From assembly GCF_042683565.1 (NCBI RefSeq), contig NZ_JBHUJW010000006.1, forward strand, positions 124,001-188,000: a stretch of 64,000 nucleotides of DNA, in the 5' to 3' direction. Below are positions 26,580-35,988 of the stretch, in pieces. A program made the translations under genes and the position numbers. Under the pieces are notes generated by a model, which saw nothing but the letters and a program-made list of their open reading frames with translations, was not told the DNA's origin and did not search any database. Every line of letters begins with the position of its first letter. Positions within the stretch are counted from its first letter, which is position 1. This DNA is from Brevibacillus sp042683565 (GTDB lineage: Bacteria; Bacillota; Bacilli; Brevibacillales; Brevibacillaceae).

Positions 26580-26846
26580 TTACTGCTCCCTTCCATCTAT
26601 TAACTTAAATCTTTCCTCCATCTCTCTCACCTTCTGGATAACTTCCTCAGTCTCGAACACTTTTAGCAAAATGTTCGCCAGATAACCAATTGAGTTGGCA
26701 CTCTTGCTATCAATTTCACCATTCCTTAGTTCATTGATAGTGTTGTTGAGCAGCCGCTTCAAATCACTGGCAGACTGGACATACACATTCCGCTTCTTCG
26801 GTTTGGTCTCTTCTGCTTTCACTGGGATACGTACAATATTGCTCAT
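26580..26846 (-). CDS. Small phage/mobile-element-type hypothetical protein (88 aa)
   Basis: ATG 26846 follows GAAAGGATGG. The basic N-terminus (PKKRNVYVQSASDLKRLLNN) and the acidic helical remainder (INELRNGEIDSKSANSIGYL, ANILLKVFET) match a recurrent small protein pattern of Gram-positive phages and integrated elements. Its function is not known. Supports the mobile origin of this block. Confidence 0.65.
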   Translation of the reverse strand: MSNIVRIPVKAEETKPKKRNVYVQSASDLKRLLNNTINELRNGEIDSKSANSIGYLANILLKVFETEEVIQKVREMEERFKLIDGREQ

Positions 26847-27472
26847 TTCGATTCCATCCTTTCATTGCTTTCGTTACTCATTAAAATCAATCTGCCTCTG
26901 GTCACCCTCTTCAGCACATGACCAGACCGATTTTAGCCTAGGAACTTTATAGGCGATCTGTCTTGGCTGGTATGTTTTATCGTCCCTGCCCGTTTCGTTG
27001 AAATTTGCCCTATAAGTTCATTGGAACTCCTACATATCACATCCCAACCATATACTAATGATATGGACACGGCTGAATCCTTTCTGTTCAACTGCTCGAT
27101 CTGTTCAAAATCGGAAGCCCTCGAACCAATTCGGCACCGATCAGTCGATTTTCGCCTATCGACTTGCTTAGCTGATCGGTTCCCTCAAGGTGTTTCATCG
27201 TCAGAAATTTTTTCTGCAAAAATCGGCTACCATCTCTTTATCATGGACGGCACAACTCCTCCCGCATATCTGCCACATAACAGGGGGGTGCTTATAATTG
27301 CAATACCAAGCATAAGAAAAAGGCAGGTTTCTCATTGTGAAAAACCTACCTTTTTTGATATAGATTGTGCAATTTTTGAACTCGTTCCCATCATGGGCGA
27401 AACCGCTGGCATTGAGTAGCTGGAGGAAACATAAGTTTCTTATCCGAGTAAAAGAAGATTTTATGGGGTGGG
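26847..27472. other. Gene-poor region with several inverted repeats
   Basis: No supportable gene. Visible structures: GAACTTTATAGGC (26941-26953) against GCCCTATAAGTTC (27009-27021); a two-tier cruciform with outer arms ACCGATCAG (27136-27144) / CTGATCGGT (27172-27180) and inner arms TCGAT / ATCGA; and a plus-strand terminator AGGCAGGTTT / AAACCTACCT + T6 (27321-27356). These may be part of a transfer, replication or recombination region of the left element. Confidence 0.5.
27321..27356 (+). terminator. Terminator hairpin with T6
   Basis: AGGCAGGTTT pairs with AAACCTACC(T) across an 11-nt loop and ends in TTTTTT. No obvious plus-strand gene precedes it, hinting at an unseen transcript or decayed gene upstream. 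Confidence 0.6.
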
Positions 27473-27757
27473 TTACTTCTCTACTACAGCCGCTATTGCT
27501 CTCAATAGGGTCGCTGTTTCGGTACGATTCAGCTTCTTCCCATGCAGTACTTTATCAAATATCTGCTGTAATGCCACTTGATGTCCTGACACCTTCGACT
27601 TCCCCGCTTCTTTGTCCAGATAGATCATATGGTCTACCGTAGTGATCTGCTTCCCTCTTTCTTCTTTATCCGTAATGGTCATGATGGATGTAAGCGAGTT
27701 TGCCGTATTATCCGGCAGGGGTATCTTGGTCTCAACGGTTACACCTGAGCTAGACAT
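27473..27757 (-). CDS. Hypothetical protein (94 aa), mobile-element operon
   Basis: ATG 27757 has GGAAGTGG upstream and overlaps the end of the preceding gene by 19 bases, indicating coupling. The protein is a soluble helical protein with a C-terminal helix pair (VALQQIFDKVLHGKKLNRTE, then TATLLRAIAAVVEK). No family recognised. Confidence 0.55.
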   Translation of the reverse strand: MSSSGVTVETKIPLPDNTANSLTSIMTITDKEERGKQITTVDHMIYLDKEAGKSKVSGHQVALQQIFDKVLHGKKLNRTETATLLRAIAAVVEK

Positions 27758-28155
27758 GCTTTCCACTTCCTTTCCAACTGGCTAAAGGCTTTTGTTACAT
27801 CTGGATTCTTAGTCACAATCAAATCTCTGTAAACGTCTATCTCTTCTGCTGGTAATAACCCTACCTCATCCAGCAAATAATGTAGGTAGTCGATCATTAT
27901 GCTGGGATAAAACGCACAGGAATAATGAATTTCTGTTATATGTGAACAGGCACATGCCTGGTTGATCTCTTCGTATTCCAAGAAAACGAGCAATCTTGCC
28001 CTTGTAGCTCTCTTATCCAGCGGCAACATAGTCAGCACTTCATCTGGAACAAAGCCTAATCGGGCTATCCGCTTCTGTATCTGCTCCCGATCTTGCTTTT
28101 CCAATTGGCTGAGCAGCTTTTGTGATCGGTTCAGTGCCACTTTTGTTCCTGCCAT
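27739..28155 (-). CDS. Hypothetical protein (138 aa), mobile-element operon
   Basis: ATG 28155 is preceded by AAGGAG seven bases upstream. The basic N-terminus (MAGTKVALNRSQKLLSQLEK) and helical body (RARLLVFLEYEEINQACACS, then YPSIMIDYLHYLLDEVGLLP) carry no catalytic signature. It is the upstream partner of the 94-residue gene and lies divergent from the large serine recombinase at 28683. Confidence 0.55.
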   Translation of the reverse strand: MAGTKVALNRSQKLLSQLEKQDREQIQKRIARLGFVPDEVLTMLPLDKRATRARLLVFLEYEEINQACACSHITEIHYSCAFYPSIMIDYLHYLLDEVGLLPAEEIDVYRDLIVTKNPDVTKAFSQLERKWKACLAQV

Positions 28156-28257
28156 TTTGTTCACTCCTTAACGCGGCAGTGAGCTTGGTTACTGAGCAGA
28201 TGAAATCGGCAGGATAATAACCGAATCCGCCTACAGATACAAACCTTCTCGTTATAT

Positions 28258-28419
28258 TCATCTCCCTCTTACCTTGAATGACCGAATAACAAACCGTTTC
28301 CTAGCACGATTTCTAGGTGATATGTGTTTGCTTGCCCATTCTTTTAATCTGTGCTGTAGAATCTGATCCCAGCAATATAACCCGAGCATTACACATAAAA
28401 CATCCAATCCCGTCATCAT
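28258..28419 (-). CDS. Possible small hydrophobic protein (53 aa)
   Basis: ATG 28419 follows a G6 run at ribosome-site distance. The product has an N-terminal hydrophobic helix (MMTGLDVLCVMLGLYCW) and a strongly basic tail (RNRARKRFVIRSFKVRGR). An overlapping frame (to 28313) also looks protein-like, so only one of the two is likely real. Remaining DNA up to the recombinase (28420-28682) shows no other gene. Confidence 0.35.
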   Translation of the reverse strand: MMTGLDVLCVMLGLYCWDQILQHRLKEWASKHISPRNRARKRFVIRSFKVRGR

Positions 28420-28682
28420 TATTCCCCCCAAACCTGTCCACTTTACTTCTAAACTCGCCCGCTTCTGTAATTGGCTCAAAGTGAATTCTATATCTCAAAA
28501 AGCCTGTTATCTTCACAGTCGTCATAGATACAGGGAGTAAACTTTGATGTTCTCGCCTTCTTTTATATAGGACATTTTCACGAAGAAAGGGATTGAGATG
28601 CGGTTGCCGCATTGAAAAAATTCCTTTTTGTTGAGGCTCTGCCACATGTGGAAATGCACAGAATCTTGGGGAGGCGTTATAA

Positions 28683-30281
28683 ATGTTCGATACCATGAAA
28701 ACCGTTGCCATTTATGCTCGTGTGAGTACGGAGGAGCAAGCTGAGGAGGGCTATTCCATTCAGGCTCAGTTGGACACATTGAGACAATACGCTAAACAAA
28801 ACCGATATATTGTTTCCAAGGAGTATAAAGACGAAGGTATATCCGGTAAGTCCATACAGAAACGCCCTCAACTTCAGCAGTTACTGCGGGATGCTAAACA
28901 AGGGCTATTCCAAGAAGTGATTGTTTGGAAGATTAACCGTATTTCACGTAACCAACTTGATCTGTTGACCATCGTAGACGAACTGCAAAAACATGGTGTA
29001 TCCTTCCGCAGCTATACCGAAAACTTTGAAACAGAGACACCAATGGGCAGATTTGCTCTCCAAATGATGGGGTCAGTTGCGGAACTGGAGCGGAATACAA
29101 TTATCGATAACGTAAAAATGGGCATGAAACAACGTGCAAGGCAGGGTAAATGGAACGGTGGGAAAGTCTTGGGGTATGAGTCTGTTGAAGTGGAAGGCAG
29201 TACATTCCGTAAACGAAAGGAGACCCGACTCGTAATTGTGGAATCAGAAGCGGCATTGGTACGGATGATCTTTGAAAAATACGCCAGTGGAAAAGGGATA
29301 AAAGCGATTGCCAATGAACTAAATCACCTCGGCTACAAGACCAAATGGGGCAAGCCTTTTAGTGTAGTGGCAGTTAAAGACATCCTGAATAACCCGCTTT
29401 ATGTAGGCAAAATCCGTTTCAATAAACAAGAGAATTGGACAGTTAAAAGACGTAAAGGTACGAATGCCAGCCCCATTCTGGCAGATGGTGAGCATGAACC
29501 GATCATCACAGAAGAACTCTGGAACACTGTACAAGCCCTGTACAAGTCAAAATCAGAAAAGCCAGCACAGGTGTTTCATGGTTCCTTTCCCTTTACAGGT
29601 GTCATGCGCTGCCCAATGTGTGGGCACGGGATGGTTGCTCAGCGTGCTACACGTAAAAACAAGAATGGAGAAATCAAATACACCTTGTATTACCAATGTG
29701 GGCAGTTTGCCAATAAAGGGTCTGCGGTATGTCGGGCAAATAGCGTGAGAGCTGATTATGCCGAGGAAGAGATTTTGGCTCGTATTGAAAAGATTGTAAG
29801 CCAGCCTCAGATTACTGAAGATGTGGCGAAGGAACTTGGTCAACGCCAAGAAGTAGACAAAGACCCACTAGAGCAGGAATTGAAGCATCTTGACAAGGAA
29901 CTGGCAGATATTAAACGGAAAATGGGCAAGCATATGGCGCTGTACGAAAACGATATGCTTGAAGTTGAAATATTGAAAGAAAGATTGGAAGAACTAAAAG
30001 AACAGGAACAACGGTTGAAGTTACGGAAAGCGGAAATCGAGAGCCAGTTACATTCTGGTGATGCCGCTCCGATACCGTTTGAGGTTTTGAAGGGTATGCT
30101 AAGAGAGTTTCGGAATGTGTTTAAGCGGGCTGATCATGGGAAGCGGAAGCAGTTGGTGCATGCGATGATTAAGGAGATAACAGTAACTGATGATAGAAAA
30201 ATAGATACGATTAATTGGAGGATTGACTCCATTATCCGTGATTTCCCATTTAAAACAGACTTCTTTCATGAAGCCTCATAA
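28683..30281 (+). CDS. Large serine recombinase (left element)
   Basis: This 532-residue site-specific integrase has an N-terminal resolvase catalytic domain with the nucleophile in YARVSTEEQ, EYKDEGISGKS and the arginine cluster KINRISRN. The recombinase domain follows (about residues 165-270), then a zinc ribbon (MRCPMCGHGM, later YYQCGQF and VCRANS), a long coiled coil (about 385-470) and a C-terminal tail. GGGGAGG lies eight bases before the ATG. It is a paralogue of the two recombinases at 50-53 kb and should integrate or excise the left mobile block. It is divergent from the small gene operon at 27.5-28.4 kb. Confidence 0.93.
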   Translation: MFDTMKTVAIYARVSTEEQAEEGYSIQAQLDTLRQYAKQNRYIVSKEYKDEGISGKSIQKRPQLQQLLRDAKQGLFQEVIVWKINRISRNQLDLLTIVDELQKHGVSFRSYTENFETETPMGRFALQMMGSVAELERNTIIDNVKMGMKQRARQGKWNGGKVLGYESVEVEGSTFRKRKETRLVIVESEAALVRMIFEKYASGKGIKAIANELNHLGYKTKWGKPFSVVAVKDILNNPLYVGKIRFNKQENWTVKRRKGTNASPILADGEHEPIITEELWNTVQALYKSKSEKPAQVFHGSFPFTGVMRCPMCGHGMVAQRATRKNKNGEIKYTLYYQCGQFANKGSAVCRANSVRADYAEEEILARIEKIVSQPQITEDVAKELGQRQEVDKDPLEQELKHLDKELADIKRKMGKHMALYENDMLEVEILKERLEELKEQEQRLKLRKAEIESQLHSGDAAPIPFEVLKGMLREFRNVFKRADHGKRKQLVHAMIKEITVTDDRKIDTINWRIDSIIRDFPFKTDFFHEAS

Positions 30282-30430
30282 CAAATAATTGGACGTATCC
30301 TCTGGGATGCGCTCATTTTTTGTCAGAACATGTTTAATCCTGTTACAAACTACAGAATTATATGGAAATTATTAGACTGCTTGCTGTATCATTTAATTGC
30401 AATAACCTTCCTTTGAAAGGAGCACAATTG

Positions 30431-32038
30431 ATGCACTCTCGTTACCTTTCTTCACTGAATCAAGAGCAAAGAGATGAATTAGTAAATAAATTGTGGGATT
30501 CTCAAGCACATAATTGTTTTATCTGCGGAACAAAAATTGACTTAGTATTGCACAAGAGCACTCTTGATATTGATCATATCGAACCTTTGAAGGTTGGAGG
30601 TAAAGACTCTCCAGAGAATTTCGCATTAACACATTCTTCATGTAACAGAAGCAAGCAAGCTTCCGATTTAAGAGTAGCTAGAGTTTTGGCTAGGTTTTCT
30701 AAGATTAAAGAAAAAGCTAGCCAAGAAAACCGAAGCCCTAATCTTGATGACGTACTTCAAGACTCAGGGGGAGCGAAATTCCCATTTAGGTTTAGAATTG
30801 AAGATGGATATATTTTATATTCACTGCCTGAAATGGGGAATAATGATATTCATAGACTTCCTCTTTACAAGGATACCCTCAGTGATTCAGAGTATTTCTT
30901 TGTAAATCTACCTATTCAATACTTATTTCATGACTTTAGAATCAACCCAAGAGCAATCGGTTCCAGTCTGCATAGTTTGGTAGAGGAATTTTTCAAAAAG
31001 AGACCTCAATTACACGTTGCATTAGCGTGGATTGATACTACCGTCGAGAACCCAACTATTCATATTTTTGACGGTCAACACAAAACGGCTGCTCAAATTC
31101 TACTAGGCGTGAAAGAGGTTCCTGTTCGGGTATTTGTCAATCCAGACCCAGACGTTTTACTCACAACCAATACGAATGCTGGGACAAGCTTACGACAAGT
31201 AGCGTTTGATAAATCTGTACAGCGTCATCTTGGAAGTTCCCTCTACAAAGAGAGAATTAGCCGCTACCAGAAGGCTGTGGGTTTACATGAAGATGAGTTT
31301 AATTTTACTGAACAAGACCTAATCAATTTCTTCCGTGGAGAATCACGCGAAATTAAACGATACATATTAGATGATGTAAGGGACAGCATCACCCACCACC
31401 CAGATAATAAACTGAAGGACTATATTGATTTTGGTGGTAAAGGTAAAGAAAAGCCTTTATCGTACAGCAGTATTGAAAAAACTTTCTATTCCTTCTTTAT
31501 TTATCAGGATATTCTTGAAACACCTCTAAACTACAAGATTGATGAGGGGGAAAATCCAAGATACCTTGAGAAGTCCCAAATCGTTATGTTAATGAATATC
31601 ATTGCTGACGAGATATACATTGGTAAGTTTGATCCCGCTATTGGTACTAACCGTATTGAAAACAGAGTACAATCTGGAGAGGATATTGCGGATAACCACC
31701 TATTAGCATATCGGATGGGTAAAGAAGAAATCATGTACACTTGGCTTGAATATATAAAAGCTGTCATTAAGCGTTACTTCCTAATGCAAAACATGGTAAT
31801 TAATGAGGCAGCTATGTTCCAGTACAAGTTTCCAGACGCTTTATGGGATATTATTACAAAGAGTGTGAGAAACCTTACTCTACTATCACTTTGGAAAAAC
31901 CGTGATCTTTCGGCAACAATTTTTGGAGGTAAGCAAAACTACAAATACTGGAAGGTAATTTTTGAGACTGGTAAATCTCCGCAAGGTCAACAGGTAATGG
32001 CTAATGGTATAACGCTTGATTATCTATTAGGCGGTTGA
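30431..32038 (+). CDS. HNH nuclease fused to a DGQHR (DndB/ParB-like) domain
   Basis: ATG 30431 has AAAGGAG seven bases upstream; the 535-residue product starts there. Residues 29-75 form a complete HNH zinc nuclease: C29-x2-C32, LDIDHIEP with the catalytic His49, and the CNRSK site at 71. Residues about 150-330 hold the DGQH-K-TA motif (214-221) of the DGQHR superfamily, which is related to DndB/DpdB-type proteins of DNA-modification defence. The remaining 200 residues are helical. It directly follows a recombinase and faces a nuclease-methylase-specificity protein, separated by a shared terminator. A modification-sensing nuclease is the most natural reading, but unproven. Confidence 0.85.
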   Translation: MHSRYLSSLNQEQRDELVNKLWDSQAHNCFICGTKIDLVLHKSTLDIDHIEPLKVGGKDSPENFALTHSSCNRSKQASDLRVARVLARFSKIKEKASQENRSPNLDDVLQDSGGAKFPFRFRIEDGYILYSLPEMGNNDIHRLPLYKDTLSDSEYFFVNLPIQYLFHDFRINPRAIGSSLHSLVEEFFKKRPQLHVALAWIDTTVENPTIHIFDGQHKTAAQILLGVKEVPVRVFVNPDPDVLLTTNTNAGTSLRQVAFDKSVQRHLGSSLYKERISRYQKAVGLHEDEFNFTEQDLINFFRGESREIKRYILDDVRDSITHHPDNKLKDYIDFGGKGKEKPLSYSSIEKTFYSFFIYQDILETPLNYKIDEGENPRYLEKSQIVMLMNIIADEIYIGKFDPAIGTNRIENRVQSGEDIADNHLLAYRMGKEEIMYTWLEYIKAVIKRYFLMQNMVINEAAMFQYKFPDALWDIITKSVRNLTLLSLWKNRDLSATIFGGKQNYKYWKVIFETGKSPQGQQVMANGITLDYLLGG

Positions 32039-32045
32039 ATGAACA

Positions 32046-32086
32046 AAGACCAACATTCCCACTTTACAGTGGTAACTGTTGGTCTT
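32046..32086. terminator. Bidirectional terminator
   Basis: AAGACCAACA / TGTTGGTCTT with T runs on both sides lies between two convergent genes. Confidence 0.8.
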
Positions 32087-32123
32087 CCTTTTTCTATAAG
32101 ATTGCGTCAAGGGTTTACTCATG

Positions 32124-34613
32124 CTACTCATTAAAATTAAGTCTCAATAAGCTCTCTCCTGACTGTTCCAACAAATTCCTTATTTTTTCATACGCTTCTG
32201 TTATTTGGTTTGTTGCTTCAATGAAAGCTTGAAGTCTTGTAACACTTTTTTGTAAATCTTCCTCATTTGAGGGTATGTTAACTTGCATATTTAAAAAAAC
32301 TTTTTGGTTAAGTCTAAGCCTACTTGTTGTTGTTGATCCAGTTGATACCCTTTCGACATTTTCCCAGAATTTTGGGTTGGAGAAATAAAGGAGTAAATAT
32401 TTCGCTAATAACTGCCTATCCATATTCACATTATCCCGTACTACGAAAAGTGGAAACTCGTTTGAAACATAGCAACCATCCAAATCATCACCAATCATAG
32501 CAAAGGTGCCCTTAAATCCGAACAATCTGTTATAGATTAAATCTCCAGTCTCAACTCTAAATAAAGTACTGGCCTTAATCTCGCGCCCAAGTTTATTTTC
32601 TCTGAGAAATGCTCCTTTTGCATACCATTTCACGCCCAATAAACTATAGGTCGTATCCGGATCGAGTTTTACGGGCCTTTTGACTTCTATTAGCAAATCA
32701 CTCAGTTTAACAGTTTTAAGAACCAAATCCTGTCCATTAACTACTTCATTTTGTTTGATGGCAATTTTTAATGATTCCTTTACCTGATCAGCGTAATTAA
32801 AAGCATTTGTTAATTCGTTCCACGTGTTTACAACATTTTCACTTACTTTTCCGCGGTCAAAATCCTCTTTATTAGCCCAATAGAATGGGGGATCTAATCT
32901 CGCACCCAAACCTATACTCTCAATTAAGAAACCCAAACGATCAGTTTTTTCAAGTTTCTTGTTTTTCATGAACTCTTGGTATCTCATTAGGATATCAGGT
33001 AATTCGTTACCAGGTATCTCCTGTCCTGTTGGAGAATAGCCAGTATTTTGGCATACTGACATAAAAATTGGTTTTTGTGAACCGTCATCTGCTTCTTTCT
33101 TTTTTTCAAGAAAAAGGATTGAAGTTCGAACTCCAGCATTATAGCCACGGAAGGTATCTTCATTAAGAGTTATTATCCCCAGTATCTGGCAGGTTTTCAG
33201 GATGTAATTTCTGACGTATTGTGTACTTTCGTTTCCTAGAAGCCCGTGAATCATTACTATACCTATTTTCCCACCGGGTTTAATTAGTCGGATAGCTCTT
33301 TCAATGGCGAGAATTTCCCTTGTCTGTGACTCTCTACCCTTACCTAAATCATACTTATTTAGTATTTTTTTATCTGTTTCAATAGAACCAAAAGGAGGAT
33401 TAGTCAAACATAAATTGAATTTTCCTTCTTCAATTTTTCCTTCAATGTTTTCTAGTCCATGGTGGAGATAAATCCCATTATGGCCATCTCCATGGACAAT
33501 CATATTCATTTTGCAAGCCTGAGCAGTTCTCTCCTTCCAGTCTGTACCAAATAGACTTTCTTCAGAAAGTTGTTTTTGCCATGCTTCCCTCTGGTCATCT
33601 GAAAAATCCTGTAGTCTAATTTTCTCACTAATTACCTCAAAGGCGTAAATAAGAAACCCACCTGTACCACAAAATGGATCAACAATTTTGTCTCCTATTT
33701 TAGGGTCAATCGCGTCAACAATAAATTCTACAACATTACGCGGAGTAAAAAACTCACCCAATCCTCCAGTGAAAGTGTCACTCAAGAAAAACTCAAATGC
33801 TTCTCCCTTTACATCAAAGGCTGTTAAAGACAAATCATAACCTTCAAAAGAAGCAACAATTTCACGAATCGTACGATCATGTAGAAGTATCGTTTCATCA
33901 CCTCGAAACAAACCTTCGTACCGTGGATTCGTTACAGTCTCACTGAATATTGTTCTAACTATATTTACATTAGATTTTTGGAAATCATCAAATATTGACA
34001 AACGAAAGCGATTATTTTGAGTATTACTAAATTCTTCATACATTTTACAGAACAAAACTTTAGATAACTCATCAAAAGCTTGAACTGGATCGTATCCCTC
34101 GTTATTTCTAATAATATTATGGCAATTTTTCAAAACTTTCTTGAATGTTTGGACATCATCAATTATAAATAGTTCATGTTTTGCTTCTTTTTGTAATGAA
34201 GCAATTAAGGCAGGCCCTATGGTGTTTGAGACAATATCTTTTGTGATCTCTTTTCGATTTGGAAGATCTCCTAATCTATCTTTAGTAATCGAGTGGTAAA
34301 CTTGTGTTCCCAATCCATTTGAAACAACAGCGTAAGGAGCTATTTTATCAAGTAATCTTGCGTAAGAAATTGCTTGTTCCCTGGCTGCTTTGCCTATTAC
34401 TTCAGTGGGAGCCTTGGTTTCAACAAGCACAATGGGAGTTTTCTTTGATTTCTCAAGATATACTACAATATCAGCAAAGATTGTTTTTTGTTTTCGTCCT
34501 TCTTGAACTACAATTGATTTTTCAAAATCCATCATGCTTTCTTCGAAGCCACGTTCCTTAAGATACGGAAGAACAGCCTTTATTTTAACATCTTCTTCAG
34601 TACGAAGATCCAC
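32124..34613 (-). CDS. Single-chain nuclease - N6-adenine methylase - specificity protein
   Basis: The 829-residue protein starts at GTG 34613. Residues 1-150 resemble the HsdR N-terminal PD-(D/E)XK nuclease: D48 in FADIVV and E65-x-K67 in VLVETK. Residues about 170-560 form an HsdM-type methylase with SAM motif DPFCGTGGF (312-320) and catalytic NPPF (405-408). Residues about 600-829 look like one target-recognition half of an HsdS protein, with TTSRLRLNQKVFLNMQVNIP near its end. This is a type IIG/type I-like all-in-one restriction-modification protein; no separate HsdR, HsdM or HsdS is nearby. Its start lies only 106 bases from the att copy at 34719, so it is the last gene of the left block. 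Confidence 0.85.
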   Translation of the reverse strand: MDLRTEEDVKIKAVLPYLKERGFEESMMDFEKSIVVQEGRKQKTIFADIVVYLEKSKKTPIVLVETKAPTEVIGKAAREQAISYARLLDKIAPYAVVSNGLGTQVYHSITKDRLGDLPNRKEITKDIVSNTIGPALIASLQKEAKHELFIIDDVQTFKKVLKNCHNIIRNNEGYDPVQAFDELSKVLFCKMYEEFSNTQNNRFRLSIFDDFQKSNVNIVRTIFSETVTNPRYEGLFRGDETILLHDRTIREIVASFEGYDLSLTAFDVKGEAFEFFLSDTFTGGLGEFFTPRNVVEFIVDAIDPKIGDKIVDPFCGTGGFLIYAFEVISEKIRLQDFSDDQREAWQKQLSEESLFGTDWKERTAQACKMNMIVHGDGHNGIYLHHGLENIEGKIEEGKFNLCLTNPPFGSIETDKKILNKYDLGKGRESQTREILAIERAIRLIKPGGKIGIVMIHGLLGNESTQYVRNYILKTCQILGIITLNEDTFRGYNAGVRTSILFLEKKKEADDGSQKPIFMSVCQNTGYSPTGQEIPGNELPDILMRYQEFMKNKKLEKTDRLGFLIESIGLGARLDPPFYWANKEDFDRGKVSENVVNTWNELTNAFNYADQVKESLKIAIKQNEVVNGQDLVLKTVKLSDLLIEVKRPVKLDPDTTYSLLGVKWYAKGAFLRENKLGREIKASTLFRVETGDLIYNRLFGFKGTFAMIGDDLDGCYVSNEFPLFVVRDNVNMDRQLLAKYLLLYFSNPKFWENVERVSTGSTTTSRLRLNQKVFLNMQVNIPSNEEDLQKSVTRLQAFIEATNQITEAYEKIRNLLEQSGESLLRLNFNE

Positions 34614-35004
34614 TTAAATCAATCCTTTTCTATGACGTACTACATCTTACTATAACATAATCGTTGTAAAGTGTTAATAAAGAAATAAGAACACGCGTTC
34701 CTTTCCAAAAAACCGTTGCCGTCACTTATGATACGGCTCAGCGTAACGGGTCGGACGGTCAATTTTCTTCACAAACATAAAAATGACCGTTTGACGTGCT
34801 ACGTGTGAAAATCTTCAGCGTAATGGTTCTAACGACGAAATTTTTAAAAGCACATATTACTTTTGCTCTTACTTTTATATGGGTACGAGGGCACTCCATT
34901 TCTGTGCCATTTCTAAGTCTTAAAAATAGTTTCCTCAACTACTTTGTCCTATCCTCTGAAAGATTAGCTACAAAACAAGTGCTAGTTGTTCATAATATCT
35001 GATA
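34614..35004. other. Element junction region without genes
   Basis: This AT-rich 390-bp stretch separates the left block from the right element. It holds the att copy (34719-34736) and, just inside, an inverted repeat ACGGTCAATTTT (34764-34775) against AAAATGACCGT (34790-34800). Inverted repeats near the ends are a feature of cassette elements of the SCC type. The remainder up to the HEPN-like gene has nothing that I recognise. Confidence 0.6.
34719..34736 (-). other. Left attachment site (attL-like) of the SCC-like element
   Basis: CCGTCACTTATGATACGG, 18 bases identical and in the same orientation to the site at the rlmH 3' end. On the minus strand it reads GAGCCGTATCATAAGTGA, fitting the staphylococcal SCC consensus GARGCNTATCATAARTRA at all but one base. 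Confidence 0.85.
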
Positions 35005-35877
35005 TTAAAAAATTAACTCAATCTCTTTGTCATCAACTGTGCGAGTTGAGATATACTTCACGAATGATAAGATTCTTTCTACAAAATATATCGCTTCTTC
35101 ATATGTGATTTCACTATTATTAAAGTCACCATGTCTTATATCGGTGTAATCTTCATGGAACAATTTCCATAACTTGATACCCTCACTTACAATGACTTTA
35201 GGACCCCATGTTTCTCTATCAGCACGCATTAATCTGTCAGCATCATCAATGCTTTTTGTATTTGTTAGCTTTTTCATAAGGGCTTCCATTGCAGACAAAC
35301 AATCTCTTATGGCATCTTTTCTTGCCCTGCTTTCAGTTGCTCTGGTTAATTGCTCTTTTGCTTGTTTAATATGGTCAGCCGTTTGCTTGCAAACTTCTTT
35401 TGTAGTTGCTATAACTTCCTTAATATGAATAACCATCCCGATATTAGGGTTTACGCAAATCCAAGGCTTTTCTAGATCATCAGTTAATCGGTAGCCAAAA
35501 TCATGTTCTTCGAAAATATCATTAAATTCTTGTACAGGATTGAGAATAAACTTTTTCAAATCTACGACACAATCCATAAATTTATGAAATTTGAGGTCCT
35601 GAAAATCGAGCATTTGGTTTTCAAAATCTTTAATAATAAAATCCCATCCCCAATTCGTGGTCTTATCGTTATTGGTATATCCTGAAACAATATCGCACAT
35701 GTTTCTTAACGTACCATTTAAGTTTAATCCCTTACGAACGTAAACACTTTCTGCTAAAAGTTTTGGCAACTTAAATGATAACTCTTTCAGTAATTGGTAC
35801 GTCACTTTATTCATTAAATAATCTTCATTAGAGTACGCTTTATAATCGGGAAACAGATCTTTAAATTTCTTAGCCAT
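35005..35877 (-). CDS. HEPN/Abi-like protein, candidate RNase effector
   Basis: The 290-residue soluble protein starts at ATG 35877 with AAGGAGAAGG. The C-terminal 130 residues are helical, with an abortive-infection C-terminal (HEPN-like) signature: LSAMEALMKKL in the first helix and DYTDIRHGDF near residue 250, followed by a closing helix. HEPN proteins of this class are often RNases or toxins in phage-defence islands. The N-terminal half (LLKELSFKLPKLLAESVYV onward) is helical and is of unknown type, comparable to AbiJ N-terminal domains. It is the gene nearest the left att site. Function is inferred from the C-terminal pattern. Confidence 0.6.
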   Translation of the reverse strand: MAKKFKDLFPDYKAYSNEDYLMNKVTYQLLKELSFKLPKLLAESVYVRKGLNLNGTLRNMCDIVSGYTNNDKTTNWGWDFIIKDFENQMLDFQDLKFHKFMDCVVDLKKFILNPVQEFNDIFEEHDFGYRLTDDLEKPWICVNPNIGMVIHIKEVIATTKEVCKQTADHIKQAKEQLTRATESRARKDAIRDCLSAMEALMKKLTNTKSIDDADRLMRADRETWGPKVIVSEGIKLWKLFHEDYTDIRHGDFNNSEITYEEAIYFVERILSFVKYISTRTVDDKEIELIF

Positions 35878-35988
35878 GACCTTCTCCTTGATAAAAATTT
35901 GCTTTTCTAGATTTCTTTAATATGGTTCTAATAGTACTTCAGTGATCACATATTGGGTAGAATAGCCGTTTTGGCTAAAACCCAATAG

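Noticed and set aside
27021..27419. Open frame of 132 codons on the plus strand
   Set aside because: No ribosome site, irregular composition, and it spans the cruciform and a terminator; treated as non-coding.
28040..28261. Frame of 73 codons starting MNITRRFVSVGG
   Set aside because: It overlaps the better-supported 138-residue gene by over 100 bases and has a poorly spaced ribosome site.
34796..35002. Open frame of 68 codons beside the left att site
   Set aside because: No ribosome site and no protein-like pattern; lies in the element junction.
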